A stretch of 11,050 bases of DNA, taken from positions 1 through 11,050 of the forward strand of contig CAAGFP010000131.1 of assembly GCA_900769175.1 (NCBI GenBank), read 5' to 3'. Source of the DNA: Lachnospiraceae bacterium. GTDB lineage: Bacteria; Bacillota; Clostridia; Lachnospirales; Lachnospiraceae. Of the stretch, positions 1 to 8,133 are shown piece after piece (positions within the stretch are counted from its first letter, which is position 1; each line of letters starts with the position of its first letter). A program made the translations under genes and the position numbers. The notes beneath the pieces are model-generated. The model ran no database searches. It had not been told where the DNA came from and saw nothing but the letters and a program-made list of their open reading frames with translations.

Positions 1-14
1 CGCTCTTCCGATCT
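1..14. other. Illumina adapter remnant at left contig end
   Basis: The first 14 bases, CGCTCTTCCGATCT, match the 3' end of the Illumina TruSeq read-1 adapter. The leading C fits the read-1 form (…ACGCTCTTCCGATCT) rather than the read-2 form (…TGCTCTTCCGATCT). This is library sequence that survived trimming and entered the assembly. Genomic sequence begins at about position 15. The matching adapter at the other end supports the reading. Confidence 0.96.
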
Positions 15-68
15 GGGAACAGTAGAAAGAAATATTTTATTTTATACTGTATTTATAGTTAAAATCTG

Positions 69-97
69 TTGCAAAAAAATGAAAACGAAATTAAAAT
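69..97 (+). promoter_or_regulatory. Predicted sigma-A-type promoter of the sigma-like gene
   Basis: A -35 element TTGCAA (69-74, 4 of 6 to TTGACA) is followed by a 17-base spacer and a -10 element TAAAAT (92-97, 5 of 6 to TATAAT). Transcription would start near 103-105, leaving a leader of about 30 bases before the ATG at 136. The surrounding sequence (15-135) is very AT-rich and holds no other gene. The call rests on consensus and spacing only. Confidence 0.6.
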
Positions 98-135
98 GTA
101 TGTAGAAAAGGATTATTGTTTCATGGAGGTTTTTT

Positions 136-831
136 ATGAAATATACATATGAGTTATCACGCGAGATGAAATCTCTCATGGCAGGAGATATGACAGCTTT
201 TCGTAATTTCTACCTTTTGACGGTAAATGAAGTAAACTTCCATACTGCTTTGGTAACGCAGTCTCAGGCAACGGCAAATAAACTGATTGTCAGAATTTAT
301 AAAAAAATGTTTATGAGACTGAATCGTCTTCAAAGACCGGAAGATACTGTGGAATGGTTCAATGGAATTTTATATAACGAATTGACAGAGTGGGTTAACA
401 TGAACTGCGCAGATTTGCTTTTTGAGGAGGAAGAAGGGAAATATCATCATTGTCCGGAGGTTCCCGTGCTTGCAGATATAGATACCGATACCATGCAGAA
501 TGAGGCGGAAACCGCGAATCTTGTAACAGATTTGATTCCCCAGCTTCTGCCGATTCATGCGCTTACGGGGTTGGCATATTTTTATGACAATCTTGATATG
601 CAGACAATGTGTGAATATCTTCAGGCTGATTCGGAAGTGATTAATGACAGAATTCGTTATGCAACAGCGGCTTTGGCTGCGGCAACCGTGAAATTTGGGA
701 AGGATAACAGAGTCGAAGTTCAGAAGGTGGATACCCATTTAATTCTTTTGGCTTATGTATTGCTTTTCCAGAGTGTTCGTGTTCCAAACAGCGAAGATTT
801 ATATGATCAGATTATTGAAGCGGTTGCATAA
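136..831 (+). CDS. Diverged sigma-70/ECF-like protein, function unknown
   Basis: This encodes a 231-residue soluble protein. The ATG at 136 follows a clear GGAGG (125-129) six bases upstream. I do not recognise a named family, but the layout resembles a small sigma-70 factor. Residues about 9-90 (AGDMTAF, an FYLLTVN segment, later EWFNGILYNELTEW) are spaced like sigma region 2. Residues about 128-175 (LIPQLLPIHALTGLAYFYD, then a helix-turn-helix-like stretch ending DRIRYATAALAAA) resemble region 4. The region 2 to 4 linker is acidic (EEEE at 97-100). A hydrophobic C-terminal helix (about 201-216) follows the region-4-like part and is not usual for ECF factors. The gene appears monocistronic, with its own promoter and a hairpin after it. 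It could be a true alternative sigma factor or a relative that has lost DNA binding. The gene is certain; the sigma assignment is an inference from pattern. Confidence 0.72.
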   Translation: MKYTYELSREMKSLMAGDMTAFRNFYLLTVNEVNFHTALVTQSQATANKLIVRIYKKMFMRLNRLQRPEDTVEWFNGILYNELTEWVNMNCADLLFEEEEGKYHHCPEVPVLADIDTDTMQNEAETANLVTDLIPQLLPIHALTGLAYFYDNLDMQTMCEYLQADSEVINDRIRYATAALAAATVKFGKDNRVEVQKVDTHLILLAYVLLFQSVRVPNSEDLYDQIIEAVA

Positions 832-860
832 TAGTTTGTTTCGGTTCGATTGATTATAAT
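832..860 (+). promoter_or_regulatory. Possible addB promoter with perfect -10
   Basis: A perfect TATAAT lies at 855-860, directly after the stop codon of the sigma-like gene. The hexamer 17 bases upstream is TAGTTT (832-837), a poor -35 match. A TG at 851-852 is one base too far away for a canonical extended -10. If used, transcripts would begin near 867 and meet the terminator-like hairpin at 898-921 before reaching addB at 943. Confidence 0.4.
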
Positions 861-896
861 TAGAAATTTGGTTTCAGTTTCCAGTTATGCAATTTT

Positions 897-925
897 ACCC
901 CCTCGAGAATCATCGAGGGGGTTTA
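897..925 (+). terminator. Hairpin terminator between the sigma-like gene and addB
   Basis: Nine perfectly paired bases, CCCCCTCGA (898-906) with TCGAGGGGG (913-921), enclose a six-base loop GAATCA. One more A-T pair (897/922) extends the stem. The stem is GC-rich and followed by TTTATCATT, a short imperfect T tract. It most simply ends transcription of the upstream gene. Its 3' edge lies only about 20 bases before the addB start codon and downstream of a possible TATAAT, so it would also sit inside the addB leader. Confidence 0.75.
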
Positions 926-942
926 TCATTCGTGAGGTATAT

Positions 943-3900
943 ATGGGCGTTCGTTTTGTATTCGGACCGTCAGGGTCCGGGAAAAGTACCTATGTTCAAA
1001 ATTTTATCATTGAAGAATCAGAAAAGAATCGTCATCGGAATTTCTTTTTGATTGTTCCGGATCAATATACGATGCAGACTCAGAAAGAGATGGCAACCAG
1101 ACATCCGAGAGGCGGTATTCTCAATATTGATGTATTAAGTTTCGGAAGATTAAAATATCGTATTTTTGAGGAAGCCGGGAAGGATGCAAGAATTCCGCTG
1201 GACGATACCGGGAAATGTCTTTTGATTCGTGCAATTGTCAGTGAGCAGAAAGAGAATCTCACTTATTTAAAACGCGGAATCAGTCTGCCCGGATATATTG
1301 AAGAAATCAAGTCCGTTATTTCTGAATTTATGCAATATCATATCAAGCCTGAGGATGTCGAGAAATTCATTCAGTCTTCGCCGCATATGCTTACACTTTC
1401 CGGAAAACTAAAAGATATTAAATTGATTTATGAGCAGTTTCTGCTTGTGACCAAAGAAAAGTATCTGACAGGTGAAGAAAGCCTTGATTTCCTGTGTGAA
1501 CGGATTCCTTACGCGAAATCAGTTCGTAATTCAATCATTGTATTTGATGGATTTACCGGCTTTACGCCGATTCAGAGGCGTGTTATTATATCTCTTCTTC
1601 GATATGCAAAAGAGGTATTGATTACACTGCCTTTTGATGAAAGAAACCGTCCGTATGCGATTGAGGATGAATCTTTTTTCCTTTATCTGACACAGCAGAC
1701 AGTAAAAAGCATCCAGACGGATGCACAAAAAGAAGGGATCCCTGTTTTGCCGGAAATTATGCTCTCCGGTGAAGACAGTTACCGTTTCCGAAACAATCCG
1801 GAATTGAAATTTCTTGAAAGAAATCTGTTTCGTGACACCAATGAAGTCTACCGGCAGGAGAACCGGAATATTGAGATTGTGAAATCCGGTACCGTGATGG
1901 AGGAATGTCGTCAGGCGATGGAATGGATTTGTACCCGGATTGCGAAAGAAGGCTATCATTATCGTGATTTTGCAATTATTACGGGAGATATGAATCTCTA
2001 TCGTGAACCGTTGAAAGCTTTATTTTTACGCTATCATATTCCCTTTTTTATGGATTCGACGGTCGATATGCTCAAAAATCCGTTTATCCAGTTTTTACGC
2101 TCTGCACTTTCAATTCTGATTTATAATTATACCTTTCGTGATTGCATGGCATTTCTAAGATACGGATTTGCGGATTTTACGAAAGAGGAAATCGATTGTC
2201 TGGAAAACTATATTCGCGCCAAAGCAGTTAAGGGGTATTACCGATGGAAACTTCCGTTTACATCGGGTACGCGGGAAATCAATGACAATACAGAGCTTCT
2301 GGATGCGCTTAATAAAACGAGAGAAGAATTTCTGGCTTTGTTTGAGTCGTTCGGGGATGAGCCGTTTACTAAGGTTTTACCTGCATATGACTGGGCGGAA
2401 CGTTTTTATCGCTTTATGACAAACCTTTGTCTTCAAAAGAAGCTGGAAGCAATAGCAGAAGAATATAAAGAAAATGGGGATATGGCGAAAGCAAAAGAGT
2501 ATGAACAGCTCTATCGTTATGTCATTGAATTGTTGGATGTGATTGCCGGCCTTTTCGGAGAAGAAAAGATTACACTCAAAGTGTTTGCGGAAATTCTGGA
2601 AGCCGGATACGGTGAAATCCGTATCGGCGTATTGCCGCAGAATGTTGACCAGATTCTTGTGGGAGATATGCAAAGAACGAGGTTAAAAGAAATAAAATGT
2701 TTACTTCTTTTAGGTGTGAACGATAATAATATCCCGAAAGCACAGGCGAAAGCCGGTTTGATTTCGGATTTGGAACGAAATGTATTAAAAGAGTACGGAA
2801 TGGAACTTGCGCCTTCCTTAGAAGAGCAGATGTATATTCAGAGATTGTATCTTTATCTTTCGGTGACGAAGCCAACCGACCGTCTTTATCTATCCTATGC
2901 TTCAATTTCGGAATCCGGAGAGAGAAAGAATCCGTCGGAGTTTATCCGTACCATTTTGAAATTATACAGTCAGCTTACGGTACAAAACAGAATCGGAAAG
3001 GGTGCTTATCTTTCATCAGAAGATGAGAAGGAGGTTTATTGCAATCTTTTATGTAAATTTGCATCCGGGATTCAATTGCCGGATGATTCCCTGAAAGAAT
3101 TAATCCGGCTTTATGCAGATTTAACCAGCCGGGAGGGGGACCGCGAATTTGCCGAAACGATTCTGGAACAGGCGTTTGAGGGGTATATTCCTCAAAAAAT
3201 CTCTTCGGAAGTAGCGAAAAAACTGTTTGGAGAGGTGGTCAATATTTCCGTCAGCAGCCTGGAAAAATTTGCATCCTGTCAGTATGCGCATTTTCTGCGT
3301 TACGGTCTGCGATTAAGAGAACGGGAGGAAGCCGGTTTTGAACGTCGTTTCTTTGGCTTAATGAACCATGATCTGATAAAATGGATTGGCTGTGCGGCGT
3401 TAGCGGAAGGGAAACATCTCAATGATTTATCCGATGAAGAGATTAACCGGTATGTTTCTGCCGCCGTGTCGCAGGCAAGAGAGAAGGATACCACCTTCTT
3501 TTTTGAAGAAGGAGCCGGTGGTGATTTCATGGAAGCACAGATGAATAGAATTCTTACCCGCACCATGAAAACATTTAAGACGCAGTTATCCAGAGGACAA
3601 TTTTATCCGGAGTATTTCGAGATTCCGTTCACGCAACAGATTCAGATGGAAGATGAACAAATAAATCTATGTTTAAACGGACGGATTGACCGCATTGACT
3701 TGTGCGAAAACGGGGAAGACTGTTATGTGAAAATCGTAGATTATAAGTCATATTCTTCGGATTTCCATGCCGAATTATTTGAACTTGGTGTTCAGCTTCA
3801 GCTCTTAGTCTACATGAAACAGGCAATGGATAAAATAAAAAAAGAGAATCCGGATAAAAATGTAATGCCTGCCGCCATGCTGTATTATCATGTTTCCAAT

Positions 3901-4320
3901 CCTTTTCTTCGTATCTGTGAAGAGATGACGAAAGAACAGATTGAAGAAGAACGGCTCAAAAGTCTAAACCATACGGGAATTGTAACAAACCGTGCATCCG
4001 TTGTGGAATTGATGGACGGCGTGTGCACAAAGAAATCAAGTGTCATTCCCATTACGAAAAAGGAGGACGGAAGCGCTGATTCTAAGTCGGCCGTTTCACC
4101 GCAGGAATTTCTGGAGCTTTTGTCAGAGGCAGATGATAAAGTGAAAAGTCTCGCACTGGATATTTATGACGGTAAGATAGAAATCAATCCGATTTCCGAT
4201 GCTGCACACGATTCCTGCGCCTATTGTGAGTTTAAACAGGCATGTCCGTTTGATGATAAAATAAAAGGGTATCAAAAACGCAGGACAGGCAGTGCATCGC
4301 CTGAGAAAAATGAAGAGTAG
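943..4320 (+). CDS. addB: AddB, helicase-nuclease subunit B with iron-sulphur cluster
   Basis: AddB pairs with AddA to form the AddAB (RexAB-like) enzyme, which unwinds and resects double-strand DNA ends so RecA can be loaded. The protein has 1125 residues, normal for the family. Visible features, numbered from this start, are a Walker A motif GPSGSGKS (8-15) at the extreme N-terminus; a long helicase-like but motif-poor middle; and a C-terminal RecB-type nuclease with D916 in GRIDRID, D933-Y-K935 and Q953-x3-Y957. Four cysteines, C779, C1092, C1095 and C1101, have the C-x2-C-x5-C tail spacing of the Bacillus subtilis AddB 4Fe-4S cluster. I chose ATG 943, preceded by TGAGG (933-937), because it places Walker A where AddB has it. 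The upstream in-frame ATG at 850 would translate the terminator hairpin. addA starts 47 bases after the stop, so the two are probably co-transcribed. Confidence 0.97.
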   Translation: MGVRFVFGPSGSGKSTYVQNFIIEESEKNRHRNFFLIVPDQYTMQTQKEMATRHPRGGILNIDVLSFGRLKYRIFEEAGKDARIPLDDTGKCLLIRAIVSEQKENLTYLKRGISLPGYIEEIKSVISEFMQYHIKPEDVEKFIQSSPHMLTLSGKLKDIKLIYEQFLLVTKEKYLTGEESLDFLCERIPYAKSVRNSIIVFDGFTGFTPIQRRVIISLLRYAKEVLITLPFDERNRPYAIEDESFFLYLTQQTVKSIQTDAQKEGIPVLPEIMLSGEDSYRFRNNPELKFLERNLFRDTNEVYRQENRNIEIVKSGTVMEECRQAMEWICTRIAKEGYHYRDFAIITGDMNLYREPLKALFLRYHIPFFMDSTVDMLKNPFIQFLRSALSILIYNYTFRDCMAFLRYGFADFTKEEIDCLENYIRAKAVKGYYRWKLPFTSGTREINDNTELLDALNKTREEFLALFESFGDEPFTKVLPAYDWAERFYRFMTNLCLQKKLEAIAEEYKENGDMAKAKEYEQLYRYVIELLDVIAGLFGEEKITLKVFAEILEAGYGEIRIGVLPQNVDQILVGDMQRTRLKEIKCLLLLGVNDNNIPKAQAKAGLISDLERNVLKEYGMELAPSLEEQMYIQRLYLYLSVTKPTDRLYLSYASISESGERKNPSEFIRTILKLYSQLTVQNRIGKGAYLSSEDEKEVYCNLLCKFASGIQLPDDSLKELIRLYADLTSREGDREFAETILEQAFEGYIPQKISSEVAKKLFGEVVNISVSSLEKFASCQYAHFLRYGLRLREREEAGFERRFFGLMNHDLIKWIGCAALAEGKHLNDLSDEEINRYVSAAVSQAREKDTTFFFEEGAGGDFMEAQMNRILTRTMKTFKTQLSRGQFYPEYFEIPFTQQIQMEDEQINLCLNGRIDRIDLCENGEDCYVKIVDYKSYSSDFHAELFELGVQLQLLVYMKQAMDKIKKENPDKNVMPAAMLYYHVSNPFLRICEEMTKEQIEEERLKSLNHTGIVTNRASVVELMDGVCTKKSSVIPITKKEDGSADSKSAVSPQEFLELLSEADDKVKSLALDIYDGKIEINPISDAAHDSCAYCEFKQACPFDDKIKGYQKRRTGSASPEKNEE

Positions 4321-4355
4321 AAGGAATCCCAAACAGAAGTTTATTAGAAGAAATC

Positions 4356-4370
4356 AGGAGAATGAATATG
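4356..4370 (+). promoter_or_regulatory. Ribosome binding site that decides the addA start
   Basis: AGGAG at 4356-4360 is followed by two in-frame ATGs, at 4362 and 4368. The first is one base after the Shine-Dalgarno sequence, too close for normal initiation. The second is seven bases away, which is optimal. AddA is therefore annotated from 4368 (protein starting MAVEFTDEQ). Confidence 0.8.
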
Positions 4371-7300
4371 GCAGTTGAGTTTACAGATGAACAGAAACTC
4401 GTAATTCAGACAAGAAATAAAAATATTTTGGTTTCAGCGGCTGCCGGAAGCGGAAAAACAGCAGTATTAACCGAACGAATTATTAAGAAGATGACCGAAG
4501 ACGATCCCAAAGTAGGAATTGACCATCTTTTGATTGTTACGTTTACCGAAAATGCCGCATCAGAAATGAAAGAGAGAATTTCAAAGAAGCTTGACGAACT
4601 GATTGAGCGTAATCCGAAGGATGGCTGGCTGAAAAAACAAAAAATGATACTACCGATTGCACATATTTCAACCATTCACGGCTTCTGTCTTCACCTGATT
4701 CGCAATCATTTTCAGGAAATCGGACTGGATCCGGCTTTTCGTATTGCGGATGACGGAGAAATAGCGTTATTAATGAAAGACTGCCTTGACCAATTAGTGG
4801 AACAGGAATGTAAAAAAGCCCGCGAAGAATTCTTTCTTTGCGAGCAGTGTCTGGACGAGGATGGGAACTATTCCGTATTAAAAGAACGTATTCGTCAGAT
4901 TTTCCGTTTTGTGCAAAGTGTTCCGTTCCCCGAAGAATGGTTCGAACAATCCATGCGTGAGCTTTCTACGGAGGAAGTACAAGAAGCAGAAAACAACCCT
5001 TTAAAAGACGGCAGGAAAGAAGCTGCCTATTTCTCTTTTTTGAGAGAATATGAAAATAATACATTTGCGGAATTGATGGAGGGCGTTTGCGATTGCATCG
5101 GAATTTGTGATGAACCTATGGGACCGCTCCAATATAAAAAAGCATTACAGGATGACTATGCGCTTTTAGAAGCTTTACTGAATGCTGACTTCGAAGGCAG
5201 AAACAGGATTCTGGGTTCTTTGAAATTTACTTCTGCCGGCAGGAGAAATGCTTCGATGGGAGAAGAAGATGCACAAAAGAAGCTTCTTGTAACCGGTTTT
5301 CGTGACCAGATAGAAAAGAAAACATTGAAAAATATTGCACAGGCCTTTCATTTATACAGTGTGGAAGAAGTCCGTAAGCAGATGAAAGAGAACGGCTTGA
5401 TTTTATATGAACTTTTGTATCTCGCAAGGGAATTTTACCGGATGTTTGAAGAGAAAAAGAGAGAGAGTAAAATCATCGATTTCTCGGATATGGAACATAT
5501 GGCGTTGGAGATTTTATTGAAAAAGAATGAAGACGGCGAATTTGTGAAAACACAGACTGCTTTGGAATATGAAAAGTATTTTGATGAAATTCTGGTGGAT
5601 GAATATCAGGACAGCAACGAAGTTCAGGAGCAGATACTAAACAGTATTTCAAAGCAGACCGATTCTTACGGAAATCGTTTTATGGTTGGTGATATCAAAC
5701 AAAGTATTTATCGTTTCCGGCTTGCCAGACCTGAGATTTTTATGAAGAAATATCATAGCTATGATACAACTCAAATGGGCAAAAATGTAAGAATTGACCT
5801 TGCAAAGAATTTCAGAAGCAGAACTACAGTGTTAGACAGTGTAAATAAAACCTTTGAAATGTTGATGTCAAAAACGGTTGGCGGGATTGAATATGATAAA
5901 GCCGCATGGCTATATAAGGGTGCAAAGTATCCGGAAATGGTAACGAATCCCAATTCACCCGATTCTGTCTATAAGACGGAAGTGCTCTGCCTTGACCGGG
6001 ATGAAATAAAGGCGGAAGGCGGAGATTATATGGAAGCGGAAGCACTTGCAATTGCCTTAAAAATCAAGGAATTCTACGGGAAATTTCCGGTTGCCGCAGA
6101 TGAAACCCATACACGCCCTGCAACTTACCGGGATATGGTTATTTTACTCCGAAAAGCACAGGGAGTGGATAGCTGTTTTAAGGAAGTTTTGGAACGGGAA
6201 GGAATTCCGGTTTTTGTCCAGTCCAGAAACGGATATTTTCAGGCTCCGGAAATCAGACAGGTTTTAAATTATCTGTCCGTAATCAGCAATCCGAGGCAGG
6301 ATGTTGCTTTGCTTGGCACCATGACTTCCTTCTTTGGTTCCTTTACGCCGGATGAGATTGCGGTTATTCGAAGTGAAGAGGGGAGAGAAGGCTTATTATC
6401 GGACAGTGTCTATTCATATGCAATCAAAGGAAAAGATGGCGCCCTTCGGGATAAAATCAGGTGCTTTTTGGAAGAATTAGAGGAATTAAGAGATTTATCG
6501 GAACGGCTAACGGTGTCGGAACTGATTACGGTTTTGTATCAGAAAAAGGATTATCTGAATGTTGTTTCCGCTCTTCCCGCCGGAGAGAAACGACGCGGAA
6601 ATCTTTTATTGTTGAAACAGAAAGCAGAAGGTTATGAATGTTCCGGCTATTCCGGAATCAGCGATTTTATCCGCTATATTGAGGATATGAAGGCAACCGA
6701 GGTGGATTTCGGAGAAGCAAATCTCCTGGATGAAAATGAAGATGTCGTCCGTATTATGACCATCCATAAAAGCAAAGGACTTGAATTTCCGATTTGTTTT
6801 GTTGCTGATTTGGGAAGAAAAATCAGTCAGAAAGAAGTCGAGAAAGAAATTCTGATTGATTCGGATCTTGGAATTTCGATGGAGGAGTATTCTCTCTTAG
6901 ATTATGTCAAGAAATCCGGTTTCCGAAAAGAAATCGCAAAACAGAAGATTAAAATGGACTGCCGCGGGGAAGATTTGCGAATTCTTTATGTCGCAATGAC
7001 CCGTGCGAAGGAGAAACTGATTTTATCCGGTAGTGTGAAAAAGGCAGATGATAAGCTGGCGGCAGTACGCAGGATATACGCAACGGAAGTCTTATCCAAA
7101 GCAAATTTCATGGATCTTTTGCTTCCCATCGTTTTATCCTCGCCGGATATATTTGAATATCAGCGCATGGATTATAAGTCCCTGGAAGAACAAAAAACAT
7201 TCGAGCAGGGGAAACAGATTGTTTTAAAAGAAATGCTTTTCAATGTTTTGCCGAAAGAAACATTGAAACCGTTTGTATATCCTCATAAAACCTATGACGG

Positions 7301-7973
7301 TTTGTATGTGAAAGTTTCCGTATCTGACTTAAAGAAGGATTCCATTGAGCAGGATGATGCTTTGGTGGTTGATTTCGAAACCGAGCGCCACGACCCGATT
7401 GTACCGGAGTTTTTGAATAAAAAGGAAGCGGGTGGTACGCAGAGGGGAAGCGCATATCACCGGATTATGGAATTGATGGATTTCTCATTTGCGACTTTTC
7501 CAGGTCAGGATATGCGCCCGGCACTTCGTATCCACCGTCAGAAAATGATTAAGAATCTTATGATTTCATCCGAGGATGACAGTCTGGTCAGTGAAGATAA
7601 AATTATTACCTTCCTTGAGTCGGATTTATCGCACAGAATGGCAGCGGCGCAAAAAGAAAACCGGCTCTTTTGTGAGCAGCCTTTTGTATTAAGTCTGCCT
7701 GCCTGTCTTGTGAATGAAGAGTTTCCAAAAGAAGAACGCGTTTTGGTGCAGGGCGTTATTGACGCTTATTTTGAAGAGGACGGTGAACTGGTTTTACTGG
7801 ATTACAAAACGGACCGTGTCGATGCACCCGGAGAATTAATCAGACGGTACAGAAAGCAGATGGAGCTATATACGGAGGCTTTGGAGCAGCTGGAAAACAA
7901 AAAAGTGAAAGAAATTATTCTGTATTCCTTTTATTTCAATCAACCGGTTGTTATGAAACCTGAAAAAGTATAA
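4368..7973 (+). CDS. addA: AddA, helicase-nuclease subunit A (UvrD/SF1A type)
   Basis: AddA is the ATP-driven 3'-5' helicase of AddAB and carries its second nuclease. It has 1201 residues, close to the usual size. The full SF1A motif set is present in order: Q-motif FTDEQ (5-9); Walker A AAAGSGKT (24-31); motif Ia VTFTENAA (57-64); DEYQD beginning D411-E412; GDIKQ (441-445); NFRS (481-484); TIHKSKGLEF from 798; and YVAMTRAKEKL with R879. The C-terminal RecB-type PD-(D/E)XK nuclease shows H1031 (in GSAYH), D1132 (in GVIDAYF), D1145-Y-K1147 and Q1164-x3-Y1168. All key residues appear intact, so both motor and nuclease should be active. In the known enzyme AddA cuts one strand and AddB the other, with activity changed by a Chi sequence. 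The gene directly follows addB. No compelling terminator follows it. Confidence 0.98.
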   Translation: MAVEFTDEQKLVIQTRNKNILVSAAAGSGKTAVLTERIIKKMTEDDPKVGIDHLLIVTFTENAASEMKERISKKLDELIERNPKDGWLKKQKMILPIAHISTIHGFCLHLIRNHFQEIGLDPAFRIADDGEIALLMKDCLDQLVEQECKKAREEFFLCEQCLDEDGNYSVLKERIRQIFRFVQSVPFPEEWFEQSMRELSTEEVQEAENNPLKDGRKEAAYFSFLREYENNTFAELMEGVCDCIGICDEPMGPLQYKKALQDDYALLEALLNADFEGRNRILGSLKFTSAGRRNASMGEEDAQKKLLVTGFRDQIEKKTLKNIAQAFHLYSVEEVRKQMKENGLILYELLYLAREFYRMFEEKKRESKIIDFSDMEHMALEILLKKNEDGEFVKTQTALEYEKYFDEILVDEYQDSNEVQEQILNSISKQTDSYGNRFMVGDIKQSIYRFRLARPEIFMKKYHSYDTTQMGKNVRIDLAKNFRSRTTVLDSVNKTFEMLMSKTVGGIEYDKAAWLYKGAKYPEMVTNPNSPDSVYKTEVLCLDRDEIKAEGGDYMEAEALAIALKIKEFYGKFPVAADETHTRPATYRDMVILLRKAQGVDSCFKEVLEREGIPVFVQSRNGYFQAPEIRQVLNYLSVISNPRQDVALLGTMTSFFGSFTPDEIAVIRSEEGREGLLSDSVYSYAIKGKDGALRDKIRCFLEELEELRDLSERLTVSELITVLYQKKDYLNVVSALPAGEKRRGNLLLLKQKAEGYECSGYSGISDFIRYIEDMKATEVDFGEANLLDENEDVVRIMTIHKSKGLEFPICFVADLGRKISQKEVEKEILIDSDLGISMEEYSLLDYVKKSGFRKEIAKQKIKMDCRGEDLRILYVAMTRAKEKLILSGSVKKADDKLAAVRRIYATEVLSKANFMDLLLPIVLSSPDIFEYQRMDYKSLEEQKTFEQGKQIVLKEMLFNVLPKETLKPFVYPHKTYDGLYVKVSVSDLKKDSIEQDDALVVDFETERHDPIVPEFLNKKEAGGTQRGSAYHRIMELMDFSFATFPGQDMRPALRIHRQKMIKNLMISSEDDSLVSEDKIITFLESDLSHRMAAAQKENRLFCEQPFVLSLPACLVNEEFPKEERVLVQGVIDAYFEEDGELVLLDYKTDRVDAPGELIRRYRKQMELYTEALEQLENKKVKEIILYSFYFNQPVVMKPEKV

Positions 7974-8017
7974 AATAGGGTTGATGCTGCAGGATGAAAA
8001 CTATGTGAAGGTTAGAT

Positions 8018-8060
8018 ACGGAATCCGTTGCAGGTATTCGGATATCCGTTTCAGGTTTTT
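8018..8060 (+). terminator. Imperfect hairpin after addA, possible weak terminator
   Basis: Bases 8018-8027 pair with 8039-8049 (ten pairs, one bulged A at 8044) around an 11-base loop, including the palindrome CGGATATCCG at 8039-8048. A run of five T follows at 8056-8060, but six bases separate it from the stem, which is unusual for an intrinsic terminator. The pairing may be a by-product of the direct repeats here. Confidence 0.25.
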
Positions 8061-8080
8061 AGGAATAAAACTGCAGGTAT
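8020..8080. repeat. Three phased direct repeats, GGAAT-N4/5-TGCAGGTAT
   Basis: The 160-base gap between addA and the phosphatase gene contains three imperfect tandem copies starting at 8020, 8040 and 8062. They are GGAAT-CCGT-TGCAGGTAT (8020-8037), GGATAT-CCGT-TTCAGGTTT (8040-8058) and GGAAT-AAAAC-TGCAGGTAT (8062-8080). The spacings of 20 and 22 bases are close to two helical turns. A partial copy, TGCAGGAT, lies at 7988-7995. A TATCAT hexamer (8078-8083), a possible -10 with no clear -35, overlaps the last copy. The arrangement is compatible with regulator binding sites ahead of the phosphatase gene, but no regulator is identified. Confidence 0.55.
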
Positions 8081-8133
8081 CATAAAAGACAGCTTTTTGA
8101 AAGAAATTTTTTTTACAGGAAAAGAGGATAAAA

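Noticed and set aside
370..738. 122-codon open frame on the - strand
   Set aside because: It lies wholly inside the sigma-like gene and has no ribosome site, promoter or recognisable domain. It is composition-driven antisense.
850..942. A longer N-terminus for AddB beginning at the ATG at 850
   Set aside because: It has no good ribosome site, would translate the terminator hairpin at 898-921, and adds 31 residues ahead of the Walker A motif that AddB proteins carry at their extreme N-terminus.
1531..1959. 142-codon open frame on the - strand inside addB
   Set aside because: AddB is unambiguous on the + strand here and the antisense product shows no family features. Other - strand frames across addB and addA were rejected for the same reason.
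4362..4367. AddA start at ATG 4362
   Set aside because: It leaves one base after the AGGAG Shine-Dalgarno sequence. ATG 4368 has seven-base spacing and is preferred.
8084..8114. Possible terminator using AAAAG/CTTTT pairing and the T-run at 8108-8114
   Set aside because: The stem is only five weak A/T-rich pairs and the T-run is more than ten bases away. It is better explained as AT-rich leader of the phosphatase gene.
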